Part shown: piece after piece, positions 17,611-26,809 of the stretch | Position numbering within the stretch: the stretch's first letter is position 1 | Layout: the number at the start of each line of letters is the position of its first letter | Assembly: GCF_024158025.1 (NCBI RefSeq) | Contig: NZ_JAMZEL010000017.1 | Span: 62,001 to 126,000 of the forward strand | Length of the DNA: 64,000 nucleotides | Direction of reading: 5' to 3' | Source: Runella salmonicolor | GTDB taxonomy: Bacteria > Bacteroidota > Bacteroidia > Cytophagales > Spirosomataceae | Made by a program: the position numbers and the translations under genes | The notes under the pieces: model-generated | The model's input: the letters and a program-made list of their open reading frames with translations, nothing else | Databases searched by the model: none | What the model was told of the DNA's origin: nothing

Positions 17611-19002
17611 ATGTTCAATATGAACACCCCAAACAAGTACACATTTTACTTTATCTCTTTTTTTTTTCTCACAAAAATATACGCTCAGCCCCCTACCCTT
17701 TCACTTGAAATATACCAAACAGGATTAACCCGTCCGACCAATATTCAATCGGCTGGTGATAGCCGGCTTTTTGTTTCTGAAATCGGTGGGAAAATAAAAA
17801 TCATTCAAAACAACAGTATTCTATCGACGCCTTTCTTAGACATTAGTTCCAAAGTTGAGGACACACAATGGGCGGGCATTAATAGTTTTGCCTTTCATCC
17901 AAACTACGCCGAGAACGGCCGTTTTTATGTACTCTACATTCGAAAACCCGATAACGTTGTGCAACTCTCACAATTTCGAAAAAGTGTCGGCAACGCTAAT
18001 CTAGCCGATACCACCGAAACGCGTTTACTTACCATCCCACACGTACTGAATATAGGTCACCGTGGCGGAGCAATCTGTTTTGGCGCAGATGGTTATTTAT
18101 ACATTTCCACTGGAGATGATGCCGATGGCGGAAGAGGCACGGTCGGAGACCCGTTCAACAATGCCCAAAATCTGTCCAAACTTTTCGGCAAAGTACTGCG
18201 CATTGACGTCAACGCTAACAATAACACCTACGCCATTCCAGCGTCTAACCCCTACCAAATGCCCAACGACGGCATTCGAGACGAAATCTGGGCGCGTGGA
18301 CTCCGCAACCCTTGGCGGATGAGCTTCGACCGCTCAACCGGAGATTTATGGATTGGCGACAATGGGCAGGACGGCTGGGAGGAAATCGATTTTTTAGCCA
18401 AGGACGCCCCCAGTGGGGCTAACTTCGGATGGCGGTGTTATGAAGGCAACCATCGGTATCTTCAACCCGTATGCGAAGATTCAATCAGTATGACTTTTCC
18501 CCTCCACGAATACGCGGGCTTCACCAACAATGGCGGCGCCGGGCGGTCAGTGATTGGCGGTTTTGTGTATCGCGGCCAACAGTTTCCCGCCATGTACGGC
18601 CACTATATCTACGCCGATTATATTTCAGGAAACTTTTGGGCTTTACGCCGCAACCCCAACGGCGGCTACCAAAATGCGGCGCAATCTATCTCCCTTTCAA
18701 GCCCCGTTACTTTTGGGGAAGATTGGCAAGGAGAGCTATACACGGCTTCGTTTTCGAATGGAAACATTTATAAAATAAAAGCCCAAAACTGCCCTTCTTC
18801 TATTACATTGACCTCTTTCGACCCGATAACGAGCAATAATACATTCAATGCAAGCAACTCAATCAACGCAACCAATGCAATTGCAAATGCCATCAATGTC
18901 ACCTACACCGCTGGCAATTCCGTTGAATTAAAACCTGGATTTACGGCCGCGCAGGGCAGTGTTTTTAGCGCAAAAATAGGCACTTGTCCAACCGCCCCTT
19001 AA
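17611..19002 (+). CDS. Secreted PQQ-dependent sugar dehydrogenase-like protein
   Basis: The 463-residue protein has a signal peptide (YFISFFFLTKIYAQ; the ATG at 17620 is an equally plausible start) and a six-bladed beta-propeller of the glucose/sorbosone dehydrogenase family: FVSEIGGKIKII, GHRGGAICFGADGYLYISTGDD, LRNPWRMSFD, IGDNGQDGWEEI. These enzymes oxidise sugars with PQQ, giving electrons to the respiratory chain. Residues about 395-463 are a separate domain (NATNAIANAINVTYTAGNSVELKPGF...FSAKIG), which matches the 3-coathanger stack domain of surface proteins in Bacteroidota. Whether it really binds PQQ cannot be read here. Confidence 0.88.
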   Translation: MFNMNTPNKYTFYFISFFFLTKIYAQPPTLSLEIYQTGLTRPTNIQSAGDSRLFVSEIGGKIKIIQNNSILSTPFLDISSKVEDTQWAGINSFAFHPNYAENGRFYVLYIRKPDNVVQLSQFRKSVGNANLADTTETRLLTIPHVLNIGHRGGAICFGADGYLYISTGDDADGGRGTVGDPFNNAQNLSKLFGKVLRIDVNANNNTYAIPASNPYQMPNDGIRDEIWARGLRNPWRMSFDRSTGDLWIGDNGQDGWEEIDFLAKDAPSGANFGWRCYEGNHRYLQPVCEDSISMTFPLHEYAGFTNNGGAGRSVIGGFVYRGQQFPAMYGHYIYADYISGNFWALRRNPNGGYQNAAQSISLSSPVTFGEDWQGELYTASFSNGNIYKIKAQNCPSSITLTSFDPITSNNTFNASNSINATNAIANAINVTYTAGNSVELKPGFTAAQGSVFSAKIGTCPTAP

Positions 19003-19018
19003 AGCTGCGGGATGCGTT

Positions 19019-19870
19019 TCAAAGCCTTTTTTTACTCCCCAAAAACATCTCCCCTTTCTGCTCATTGGTCAGAATAAAATCTTCGTTGTTAATAAAGACA
19101 ATGGCCTCGGTTTGTCCTTGAGCAAACTTTAAGCAGTACAACGGCTTCCGGAAATTCATGCCCTGGCTAACGTCAAAAAACAAGAGTTTTCCGTAGGTTA
19201 GTAGCACCAGCGTTTTTCCGTCGGGACTTACATCAGCCGCCGTCACCATGGCCTTGCTGTACACGCTGTCGATGGGTGCAACCGTGTACGTGCCAGCGCT
19301 ATCGGGCACGGCGTACATTCTTACGTTGCGGTTAGTTGTACTGCGGTTTTTGGAGAACAAATACAATTTATTTTGGTGCCAAACGGTAGCCTCGCAATCA
19401 AAATTTTGCTCAGCCGAAGGCGGTGGAAATGCTTTTTGGTCGGCATACGCCACGCGGATGGCCTCATACTTATTCAACTCATTGGGGTTAATTTTGTGGA
19501 TGACAAGGTCTTTGCGCTGGTTGGCATTATTGCCCAAATCGGCGATGTAGAGATTCCCTTTGGTATCTTGGGCCAAATCTTCCCAGTCGATATTCTTAAA
19601 TTGAGGCAATTTCAACACCGTTTTTACCTTCCCTTCGTCGTTCACTTCGTAGAGTTCGGCAGGATTATCACCGTCGTTGTGCGTCCAAAAGGTCCGAGCT
19701 TCTCGGCCCAATGCCAAGCCTGACGTTTCCCGAAGTTCGGGAGGGAGCTGGCCGATTTTGACCATTTCGTAGACGCTTTTTCCATTGACAAATCCAACAT
19801 TTTTTTTTTCATTATGACAGTCACACAAAGCCACTCGCAGCGTAAAAGCCCACCAAATCAGTTTATGCAT
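19019..19870 (-). CDS. Exported beta-propeller-like protein, function unknown
   Basis: Starting at 19870 the protein is 283 residues, with a short hydrophobic N-terminus (LIWWAFTLRVALCDC) that may be a lipoprotein signal. The body shows blade-like repeats: RETSGLALG, FWTHNDGDNPAELYEV, WEDLAQDTKGNLYIADLGNN, FDCEATVWHQNKLYLFSK and AADVSPDGKTLVLLTYG. This pattern resembles SdiA-regulated/esterase-like propeller proteins; no catalytic function is assigned. It is convergent with the sugar dehydrogenase and divergent from the AI-2E family gene. The frame is open to 19939, but the extension lacks a signal peptide. Confidence 0.72.
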   Translation of the reverse strand: MHKLIWWAFTLRVALCDCHNEKKNVGFVNGKSVYEMVKIGQLPPELRETSGLALGREARTFWTHNDGDNPAELYEVNDEGKVKTVLKLPQFKNIDWEDLAQDTKGNLYIADLGNNANQRKDLVIHKINPNELNKYEAIRVAYADQKAFPPPSAEQNFDCEATVWHQNKLYLFSKNRSTTNRNVRMYAVPDSAGTYTVAPIDSVYSKAMVTAADVSPDGKTLVLLTYGKLLFFDVSQGMNFRKPLYCLKFAQGQTEAIVFINNEDFILTNEQKGEMFLGSKKRL

Positions 19871-19951
19871 AATAAAATTGCGATTTTTTGGTTGTTTCGT
19901 CTGGTTTATTCCTAAATTTTCGTGCCATTTGGCTTTCACTCTTTCTTAAAC

Positions 19952-21046
19952 ATGCAAAAGTCGTTTCCGTTTTCCGTTCGCCTCGCTGGGTGGTTGCTCT
20001 CGGGCGTTATCATCGTTTACATTCTTTACGTACTCCGCGAAACTTTGGTTCCCCTTACGTTCTCGGTCCTTTTTGCGGTGTTGTTGTACCCTATTTGTGC
20101 CTTATTGGAACGCTGGCGTATTCCGCGTATTGCGGCGATTTCCATTAGTTTAATCTTGTTTTTTGCGGTTTTGGTTGGCTTAATATACGTTGCTTCCGTT
20201 CAAATCATCAGTTTTGGGGAAGAATTACCTCGTTTGGAGAAAAAAGCCAATTTCTGGATTGACCAAGGACAAGATTTCTTGTCCGACAACTTTGGGATGA
20301 GCCGCCGTAAACAACTCACCGAAGGCCGTAAGTACCTCACCGAAGCCCTCAAAAACAGTGCCTCTATCCTCACGGGTGCGGTGGCTACCACCACTGGCAC
20401 GCTTGCCTCGGCGGCGTTGGTGCCCTTGTTTGTCTTCTTTTTCCTTTTGTACCGTGATTTTTTTCGACGATTTTTCTACAAGGCTTTCAACGGTCGCCAC
20501 AAACGCCGCGTCGACCAGGCCATTCGTCGAATTTATGAGGTCGTACAAGGCTACCTAGTTGGCTTGGTTTCGGTGATTTTGATTGTGGGTGTCATGAACT
20601 CGGCTGGGTTGTTGCTGCTGGGCGTACCACACGCAATCTTCTTCGGTTTCTTTGCCTCTTGCTTATTACTGATTCCTTACATTGGGTTAATGATTGGCTC
20701 GTTGCTTCCTGCGCTGATGGCGTTGGTGGCACTCGATTCGCCCATGTATGCGTTGGGCGTTTTAGGCGTTTTTGGGGTAATCCAGATTTTGGAAGGCAAT
20801 TTTATAACGCCTTACATTGTGGGCTCTAAGGTGAGCGTCAACCCCTTAGCGGCCATGATTGTATTGATTTTGGGGGGGCAATTATGGGGCGTATCTGGCT
20901 TGATATTGGCCCTACCGATGACGGCCATTTTGAAAGTAATATTTGATTCGGTCGATGCCCTCAAACCGTTCGGGTATTTGCTCGGAGAAGCAGAAGACGG
21001 AAAGCCCATCAAACTCCCGATTCCGCCTTCGATGCTTGAGGAATAA
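19952..21046 (+). CDS. AI-2E family (PerM/UPF0118) transporter
   Basis: The ATG at 19952 gives 364 residues with about eight membrane helices: a pair near the N-terminus (LAGWLLSGVIIVYILYVL, TFSVLFAVLLYPI), a third at about 60-80, a soluble linker, and a C-terminal bundle with LLLLGVPHAIFFGFFAS, LIPYIGLMIGS and NPLAAMIVLILGGQLWG. These are the features of the PerM family, which includes AI-2 exporters, Na+/H+ antiporters and proteins of unknown substrate. No LuxS or quorum-sensing gene is nearby, so no AI-2 role is implied. An upstream ATG at 19922 would only add 10 residues. Confidence 0.9.
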   Translation: MQKSFPFSVRLAGWLLSGVIIVYILYVLRETLVPLTFSVLFAVLLYPICALLERWRIPRIAAISISLILFFAVLVGLIYVASVQIISFGEELPRLEKKANFWIDQGQDFLSDNFGMSRRKQLTEGRKYLTEALKNSASILTGAVATTTGTLASAALVPLFVFFFLLYRDFFRRFFYKAFNGRHKRRVDQAIRRIYEVVQGYLVGLVSVILIVGVMNSAGLLLLGVPHAIFFGFFASCLLLIPYIGLMIGSLLPALMALVALDSPMYALGVLGVFGVIQILEGNFITPYIVGSKVSVNPLAAMIVLILGGQLWGVSGLILALPMTAILKVIFDSVDALKPFGYLLGEAEDGKPIKLPIPPSMLEE

Positions 21047-21108
21047 GTGGGGAGAAGTCAGAGGTACGATGTAGGTATTTATTATCATTCAAAATTCGTT
21101 ATTCAACA

Positions 21109-22161
21109 ATGAAGCTGTTTTCGTTTGCCTTTTTTATCTTGTCAATTGCCCTTACTTTTTCTTTTCGAAAAACATCCCCCTCGGCAGATAGTACCTCTTT
21201 TGCCCCTAAAGAAAATCTTTCGGAATACGGATTTTTTCGGGGCAAAATCGCGGACCAGCTTCCCGCCGAAGGGGTTGTTCCTTACCAGCTCAATACGCCG
21301 CTTTTTTCTGATTATGCCGAAAAATTGCGATTCGTAAAACTTCCTGCCGGCACAACCGTAGCCTATAATGCTGAGCGTGTACTTGACTTTCCCGTCGGAA
21401 CCACCATCATCAAGACCTTTTATTATCCCAACGATTTTCGCAATCCCACCGCGGGGCGCCGCATCCTGGAAACACGTCTGCTGGTTCACGAAGAATCGGG
21501 CTGGAAAGCGCTGGAATATATCTGGAATGATGACCAAACCGACGCTTACCTAGAAGTAGCCGGAGAAACCAAAGAGGTGAGTTGGATTCATTCTGATGGC
21601 AAAAAACGCACCATTCAGTACGCAATGCCCAACCTAAATCAGTGCAAAGGCTGCCACAATCAAAATGAAAAAATGCAGCCCATCGGGCCGTCGGCAAGGC
21701 AATTGAATGGTGATTTTGAATATGGCGAAAAAGAAAACCAATTGGTTCATTGGCAAAAAACAGGACTTTTGACGGGACTTCCCGCCCTTGCCGATGTGCC
21801 CAAAGCGCCCGTCTGGAATGACCCCGCCAGCGGCTCCTTAGAGGCTCGGGCCCGGGCGTGGCTGGACATTAACTGTGCGCACTGCCACCGCAACGAAGGC
21901 CCCGCCAAAACCTCGGGCCTAATGTTGAATTACGACGAAACCGATTTGACAAAATTGGGCATAATGAAAGCGCCCATAGCCGCAGGAAGAGGCTCCGGCG
22001 GACGGCAATACAGCATCGTACCCGGCCAACCCGAAAAATCCATTTTACTGTACCGCATGGAATCCACCGACCCTGGCGAAATGATGCCTGAACTCGGCCG
22101 CAAAACCACGCATACGGAAGGAGTAGCGCTGGTGCGGGAGTGGATTAGGTCTTTGAAGTGA
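21109..22161 (+). CDS. SO2930-type diheme c-type cytochrome
   Basis: The 350-residue protein has an N-terminal signal peptide (FSFAFFILSIALTFSF) and two heme c sites, CKGCH near residue 180 and CAHCH near 260. The first 150 residues form a beta-rich N-terminal domain typical of this family (GVVPYQLNTPLFSDYAEKLRFV). Distal Met ligands could come from EMMPELG. It should act in the periplasm in electron transfer; the partner is not evident, and the neighbouring genes do not belong to a respiratory complex. Family assignment rests on this domain order and is good. Confidence 0.88.
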   Translation: MKLFSFAFFILSIALTFSFRKTSPSADSTSFAPKENLSEYGFFRGKIADQLPAEGVVPYQLNTPLFSDYAEKLRFVKLPAGTTVAYNAERVLDFPVGTTIIKTFYYPNDFRNPTAGRRILETRLLVHEESGWKALEYIWNDDQTDAYLEVAGETKEVSWIHSDGKKRTIQYAMPNLNQCKGCHNQNEKMQPIGPSARQLNGDFEYGEKENQLVHWQKTGLLTGLPALADVPKAPVWNDPASGSLEARARAWLDINCAHCHRNEGPAKTSGLMLNYDETDLTKLGIMKAPIAAGRGSGGRQYSIVPGQPEKSILLYRMESTDPGEMMPELGRKTTHTEGVALVREWIRSLK

Positions 22162-22173
22162 GGTTTCCCCACC

Positions 22174-23469
22174 TCAAAACCGCACCCGAAACACCGTCTT
22201 TCCTTCGTGCTCGGTGTGGAGCGAAAGCCCGAACCCGTGGTTGACCAGAATCTCCCGAATGAGCGTGAGCCCAACACCCTGTCCGTTGCGTTTGGTAGAG
22301 AAAAAAGGGCTAAACAACTGCTCTTCAATACCTTTCTGGATACCTTTCCCCGTATCTATGACTAGCAATTGAGGAGGCTGATGAGTTGTTTCAAACGTAA
22401 TGGTCCCGTCATTTTCGATGGACTCAATAGCGTTTTTGATGACATTGATGAGTACTTGTTCCATCTGTGAAACGTCGGCCGCAATAATCACATCATTGTC
22501 ACTGAAATTAAATTCAAAACGAATCTGTTGGCGTTTGGCCACCGACGACATCAGGCTTGCTGTTTTCATTACTAAATCACTGATATTCAGTGGCTCTTTG
22601 TGCGGAATGGGCAAGCGAACCACGTCGGCAAAACGTCGCATAAATTGGTTGAGGTTTTCGTTGCGGTCGCGGGCTACTTGCAGGGCTTCCGTTACGTCGG
22701 GTTGGTTTTGTTCCAACGAAATGGTCGTATCCAAAATCGAATTTACGGCCCCCACCGAGTTGTTGACTTCGTGCGCCATCATCCGTATTACCTTGCCGTA
22801 AGCGTTCTTTTCGGCGGCCAGAATTTCGGTCGTCAGTTCTTCGAGCATGATAAAATAACGTGGAAAACCCCGATCCATAAAATGCGCCTTTTGGCATTTA
22901 TAAGTCTCCAACCCGTTGAAATTTATGGTCCGTGACTCCCCCGTTTTTAAGTGACTCAAGGCCTGCAAAACAGGATGCTCAATCGACGACAGCGCGCTGT
23001 GCAGCACGGCGTCGGCCTGAATGCTCAGCATGGCCTGCGCTTTAGGATTGATGGCGGTGATATTTTCGTCAAAATCCATCATCAAAATACCCGTGGGGGA
23101 GGTATGAATCAGTTTTTCAAGAAAAAAATGCTGTTCCTCTTGCCGGGTGCGCTCGGTACGCAACTGGTCAATCATCTGATTGTAAATTTCAATGAGCCGG
23201 TCCATTTCGTACTTTCCCGTTTTCAGAAATTTAACGTTAAAATCACGGTCTTTGATAGCTTCTACGCCCGTCATGAGCAGATTGAGGGGCTGAATCATTT
23301 CGTTGTACAATTGCCAAGCGATAAACAGCGAAAGCAGAATAAACACCTCAGAAGCAATGAAAAAAAGTGGCTCTTTTTGGAAAATATACAACGACAATCC
23401 CACCGCCACCAAGTGAATAATGACGATGAAAGAAATGAATTTGGTGCTTAGTTTCATATATTTAGCCAT
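22174..23469 (-). CDS. Sensor histidine kinase (NtrB-like, PAS domain)
   Basis: The 431-residue kinase has two membrane helices near residues 11-30 and 34-54, a HAMP-like linker, a PAS domain (about 115-215, LIHTSPTGILMMDFDENITAIN), then the HisKA box with phosphoacceptor His233 (MMAHEVNNSVG) and an HATPase domain (N box INVIKNAIES, G boxes DTGKGI and GQGVGL). It is the likely partner of the sigma-54-type response regulator at 24183, but a gene on the other strand lies between them. Almost no periplasmic loop exists between the helices, so it probably senses a membrane or cytoplasmic signal. Confidence 0.93.
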   Translation of the reverse strand: MAKYMKLSTKFISFIVIIHLVAVGLSLYIFQKEPLFFIASEVFILLSLFIAWQLYNEMIQPLNLLMTGVEAIKDRDFNVKFLKTGKYEMDRLIEIYNQMIDQLRTERTRQEEQHFFLEKLIHTSPTGILMMDFDENITAINPKAQAMLSIQADAVLHSALSSIEHPVLQALSHLKTGESRTINFNGLETYKCQKAHFMDRGFPRYFIMLEELTTEILAAEKNAYGKVIRMMAHEVNNSVGAVNSILDTTISLEQNQPDVTEALQVARDRNENLNQFMRRFADVVRLPIPHKEPLNISDLVMKTASLMSSVAKRQQIRFEFNFSDNDVIIAADVSQMEQVLINVIKNAIESIENDGTITFETTHQPPQLLVIDTGKGIQKGIEEQLFSPFFSTKRNGQGVGLTLIREILVNHGFGLSLHTEHEGKTVFRVRF

Positions 23470-23489
23470 GCGTTACAACACAAAACCCA

Positions 23490-24173
23490 ATGGATTTAGA
23501 ACAACATTATCATCAGTTATGGACACGTTCGGTTCAGCAGTTTGAGTCAGGGCACTTTGAATATGACCCCATGATTGACGCGCCCGTAGACTCCCGCCGG
23601 GGTATTACTTTATTGGCCCGCCCACCGCTAAACGTCAGAACGGCCATTGAAACCATGCTCAGTGACCTCAAAGCGTCAGAACCTGAGCAATATTACTATC
23701 CAATTACGGATATTCATCTGACCGTTTTGTCAATTATTTCTTGTTACGAAAATTTTAGCCTTTCCCTCATTGATGCGGCCCAGTACGTGGCATTGGTTCA
23801 GGAAGTGATAAAAGCCCAAAAGTCGTTTAAAATACAGTTTAGGGGCATTACGGCTTCGCCGAGTTGTTTACTTATCCAAGGTTTTCCGTTGGACAATGCA
23901 TTGAAAAAAATACGCAACGGCCTGCGTCAACGCTTTCAGAACGCTGGGCTGCAACATTCCATCGATAAACGCTACGCCATTCAGACGGCCCATTCGACGG
24001 TGGTTCGTTTCAGAAAACCCTTTATACAGCCTGAGGCGTTGCTCCAAAAAGTAAAAACCTACCGAGATGTAGATTTCGGGACGTTCGATGTCAACGAATT
24101 AGAGCTCGTTTTTAATGATTGGTATCAAAAAACGGGGATTACAGGCGTGCTTGCGAAGTATCCTTTAAAATAA
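23490..24173 (+). CDS. 2H phosphoesterase superfamily protein (2'-5' RNA ligase-like)
   Basis: The 227-residue cytoplasmic protein contains the two HxTx motifs of the 2H superfamily: H-L-T-V near residue 76 and H-S-T-V near 168, about 90 residues apart as expected. Members hydrolyse or ligate 2',5' or cyclic phosphodiester bonds in RNA or nucleotides. The gene is on the plus strand between the minus-strand histidine kinase and response regulator, with 20 bp to the kinase start and 9 bp to the regulator stop, so it looks inserted into a former kinase-regulator unit. The substrate is unknown. Confidence 0.82.
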   Translation: MDLEQHYHQLWTRSVQQFESGHFEYDPMIDAPVDSRRGITLLARPPLNVRTAIETMLSDLKASEPEQYYYPITDIHLTVLSIISCYENFSLSLIDAAQYVALVQEVIKAQKSFKIQFRGITASPSCLLIQGFPLDNALKKIRNGLRQRFQNAGLQHSIDKRYAIQTAHSTVVRFRKPFIQPEALLQKVKTYRDVDFGTFDVNELELVFNDWYQKTGITGVLAKYPLK

Positions 24174-24182
24174 CGGAATCTG

Positions 24183-25625
24183 CTATTCTTCATCAAACGG
24201 AATACTGTACTTTTCCAATCGCCGGTACAACGCCGAGCGCGTTAGGCCTAGGGCTTTGGCTACGCGGGCCACTTTGCCCCGGTGAAATTCCATCGCACGC
24301 CGAATCATCTGAATTTCCATTTCTTCGAGCGTCATGCTGCCTACATCAGGAAGGGGGGATTTCGTAGATATGAGGTCGGAGGGGCGAGATTGCGGCTGAT
24401 AATTTTGCTCAAAATCGGCCACTTCTAGTATGTCATTGTTGCTGACCAAAATCGTCCGTTCAACCAAGTTTTTGAGCTGGCGAATATTGCCCGGCAAGTT
24501 GAGTTGTTTGAGCCATTTTAGCGCGTCGCGGCTTACTTCTAAGTGCGGGCGGCTGTATATACTGCGTAGGTTGTTGACAAAAAAATCGACCAACAGCGGA
24601 ATGTCATCGGGACGCTGGCGCAAAGACGGCAACTGAATCGTGATGAGGTTGATTCGGTACAGCAGGTCCTCCCGAAACGTACCTTTCGCCACCATTTCTT
24701 CCAGATTTCGATTGGTAGCACACACCACGCGCACGTCCAGCGTTTTGGTCTTGCTACTACCCAATATTTCGAAGGTTCGGTCCTGCAACACACGCAGCAA
24801 TTTCACCTGACTGCTCAAATCCAGTTCGCCGATTTCATCCAAGAAAATGGTGCCGCGATTGGCCAATTCAAAGCGACCCGTGCGGTCGTAGCGCGCATCG
24901 GTAAACGCCCCGCGAATGTGCCCAAACATCTCCGATTCAAACAAACTGGTTGAAATCCCGCCCAAATTCACCTTGACGAAGGGGCGCTTGGCGCGTTGGC
25001 TATTTTGGTGGATGGCTTCCGCAATAAGCTCTTTTCCTGTACCACTTTCACCCATAATCAATACGGAGGCATCGGTCGCGGCTATCCGACCGATGGTGCC
25101 CAATATTTGCAACATGGATTCCGACTGCCCAATAATTTGCCCAAAATCGTACTGCCGGTCTAGTTGGCGACGACTGACCGACTGATTGGCCGCCCGTTGC
25201 CCTGAATTCACCTCTTTAGGTGCTTGGTCATTTGCCGCTAAATCTTTGCCTTTTGCCTCACGCAACGCCAATGCGGTACGGACCGACTGCATCAAATGCG
25301 TATTTTGCCAAGGTTTACTGATAAAATCAGCCGCCCCGATTTTCATCCCTTTGACGGCCAAATCAATCGTGGCCCAACCCGTAATGAGAATCACGGGTAC
25401 GTGTGCATCTTGTTGTCTGATTTGAGCGAGCAGATTCAAGCCGTCATTTCCAGAGGTGTCGTTAGAAAAATTCATGTCGAGCAACACCAATTCAATCACA
25501 TTCTCAGTCAAATGAATGAGAGCTTCTTCGGGTGTTTGGGCCGTTGCCACGTCGAACTTCTCTTTGCGCATCAGCAGCGAAAGAGAAGTTCGAACGGCAA
25601 TATCATCATCAACGATTAAAATCAT
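24183..25625 (-). CDS. NtrC-family sigma-54-dependent response regulator
   Basis: From the ATG at 25625 (ILIVDDD at the N-terminus) the protein has 480 residues: receiver domain 1-120 (acidic pocket DDD, phosphoacceptor Asp50 in LLDMN, Lys in ISKPW), AAA+ domain about 160-390 (Walker A GESGTGKE, Walker B IFLDEIGELD) and a Fis-type HTH at the end (VARVAKALGLTRSALYRRL). The sigma-54 contact loop reads GAFTDA instead of the classical GAFTGA. The gene is 2 bp downstream of the last efflux permease, so it belongs to that operon and probably activates it. The partner kinase is likely the one at 22174. Confidence 0.93.
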   Translation of the reverse strand: MILIVDDDIAVRTSLSLLMRKEKFDVATAQTPEEALIHLTENVIELVLLDMNFSNDTSGNDGLNLLAQIRQQDAHVPVILITGWATIDLAVKGMKIGAADFISKPWQNTHLMQSVRTALALREAKGKDLAANDQAPKEVNSGQRAANQSVSRRQLDRQYDFGQIIGQSESMLQILGTIGRIAATDASVLIMGESGTGKELIAEAIHQNSQRAKRPFVKVNLGGISTSLFESEMFGHIRGAFTDARYDRTGRFELANRGTIFLDEIGELDLSSQVKLLRVLQDRTFEILGSSKTKTLDVRVVCATNRNLEEMVAKGTFREDLLYRINLITIQLPSLRQRPDDIPLLVDFFVNNLRSIYSRPHLEVSRDALKWLKQLNLPGNIRQLKNLVERTILVSNNDILEVADFEQNYQPQSRPSDLISTKSPLPDVGSMTLEEMEIQMIRRAMEFHRGKVARVAKALGLTRSALYRRLEKYSIPFDEE

Positions 25626-25627
25626 AC

Positions 25628-26803
25628 TTATTCTTCGTGCAAAACGGTCGCTGGCTGCATCACAGAAGCCTGACGACTCGGATAAAAAGCGCAAATGCTG
25701 ACTAACACATAAACCGAAATGACGGCCATTAAAATCCCTAATAAATATACCCCTGCCTCTACATCAAACACATTCAGCAAGGGAAATTGAACCGCAAAAA
25801 AGACGCCTAAAATAAGCCCAAAAGTAGCAATAACGGCGGTTTCGCCAATAAAATGCCATAAGATAGCTCCCTGCGTAGCCCCCATGGCACGGCGTACGCC
25901 GATTTCTTGCTTGCGGCGGCTGATGGTTTGAAATAGCACCCCAAACAGTCCTAAGGCGACGTTGAAGACCAAGAAACTGCACACAATCAATAAAATCAGG
26001 ACGGGCACTAGCACAAGGTTGTTGCGGTTGGATTTCATGTTGTTCATCTGCTGAATTTCGATTGACCAATCCTTGCCCAAGCGCGCCACTTCCTTCGAGA
26101 TTTGGGCTTCCAATTCCGCCCCACTGCCTGCTTGTACCTTCATCACCATGGTATCATCCCATCGCTCAGAGGGCTGAAATATGCAGCTGGAAAGCTTCTG
26201 AAAGTCATCTTTGTGTTTAAAATAATCCACCACACCGACTACTTTCATTTTGGGGTCGTTTGCGCCTGCCCCCTCACCATTGCCCAACGTTTTCCCTATC
26301 GCACTTTCATTGCCAAACAGTTCTTCCTTCAAGCGACGCGTAATGACGATAGGACGATAATTACCCGCTTTATCTGCCTCATTAAACCAACGCCCTTCAG
26401 AAATCTGCATGTTCATCACCTTCGGAAAATCAGGCTCAACCCTCATGATTTCGCTCATCGTGGTCTTTTTGTTGTACTCCACATTGTTGTTCATAGAACT
26501 GAAGGTAAACGGAGCGTTAGCGCTGGTAAAAGAAAAGCTATGCACCGCCCGATAGCGCGTCAATTGCTGCCGAACCAATTCTTTGTATTCGGCTTTGATG
26601 GTGTCGTTGGGTGCATTAAAGTTAAAAAAAGCAACCCAAACATTGTCGGTTTCGAGGCCCGAAGGCTGGGCGTAGTTTCGGTAGTTATAGATACCGAGCG
26701 TCCAGACCGCAAACAAAATAAGAAAGGAAAAGAATATTTCGAACATCATCAAAGAGTTCATCTTTTTCCGTTTCCAGATGAGTTTAAATAAGTGTTTTAA
26801 CAT
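25628..26803 (-). CDS. ABC transporter permease, MacB/FtsX family (second subunit)
   Basis: This 391-residue permease has the MacB layout: one N-terminal helix (LMMFEIFFSFLILFAVWTL), a periplasmic MacB_PCD-like domain (about 45-260), and three C-terminal helices of the FtsX domain (VLILLIVCSFLVFNVALGLFG, the GVRRAMGAT loop, then two more). It pairs with the permease at 26810 and the ATPase at 28063. Such systems use mechanotransmission to drive export through TolC-like channels rather than moving substrate across the inner membrane. The exported compound is unknown. It is 6 bp after the upstream permease. Confidence 0.9.
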   Translation of the reverse strand: MLKHLFKLIWKRKKMNSLMMFEIFFSFLILFAVWTLGIYNYRNYAQPSGLETDNVWVAFFNFNAPNDTIKAEYKELVRQQLTRYRAVHSFSFTSANAPFTFSSMNNNVEYNKKTTMSEIMRVEPDFPKVMNMQISEGRWFNEADKAGNYRPIVITRRLKEELFGNESAIGKTLGNGEGAGANDPKMKVVGVVDYFKHKDDFQKLSSCIFQPSERWDDTMVMKVQAGSGAELEAQISKEVARLGKDWSIEIQQMNNMKSNRNNLVLVPVLILLIVCSFLVFNVALGLFGVLFQTISRRKQEIGVRRAMGATQGAILWHFIGETAVIATFGLILGVFFAVQFPLLNVFDVEAGVYLLGILMAVISVYVLVSICAFYPSRQASVMQPATVLHEE

Positions 26804-26809
26804 GGCTTT

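Noticed and set aside
19952..21046. Quorum-sensing role for the AI-2E family gene
   Set aside because: The family is functionally mixed and no luxS or sensing gene is present in the window.
22162..22186. GGTTTCCCCACCTCAAAACC resembling the palindrome family loop
   Set aside because: It includes the histidine kinase stop region and lacks the gtcggc arms; too weak to call.
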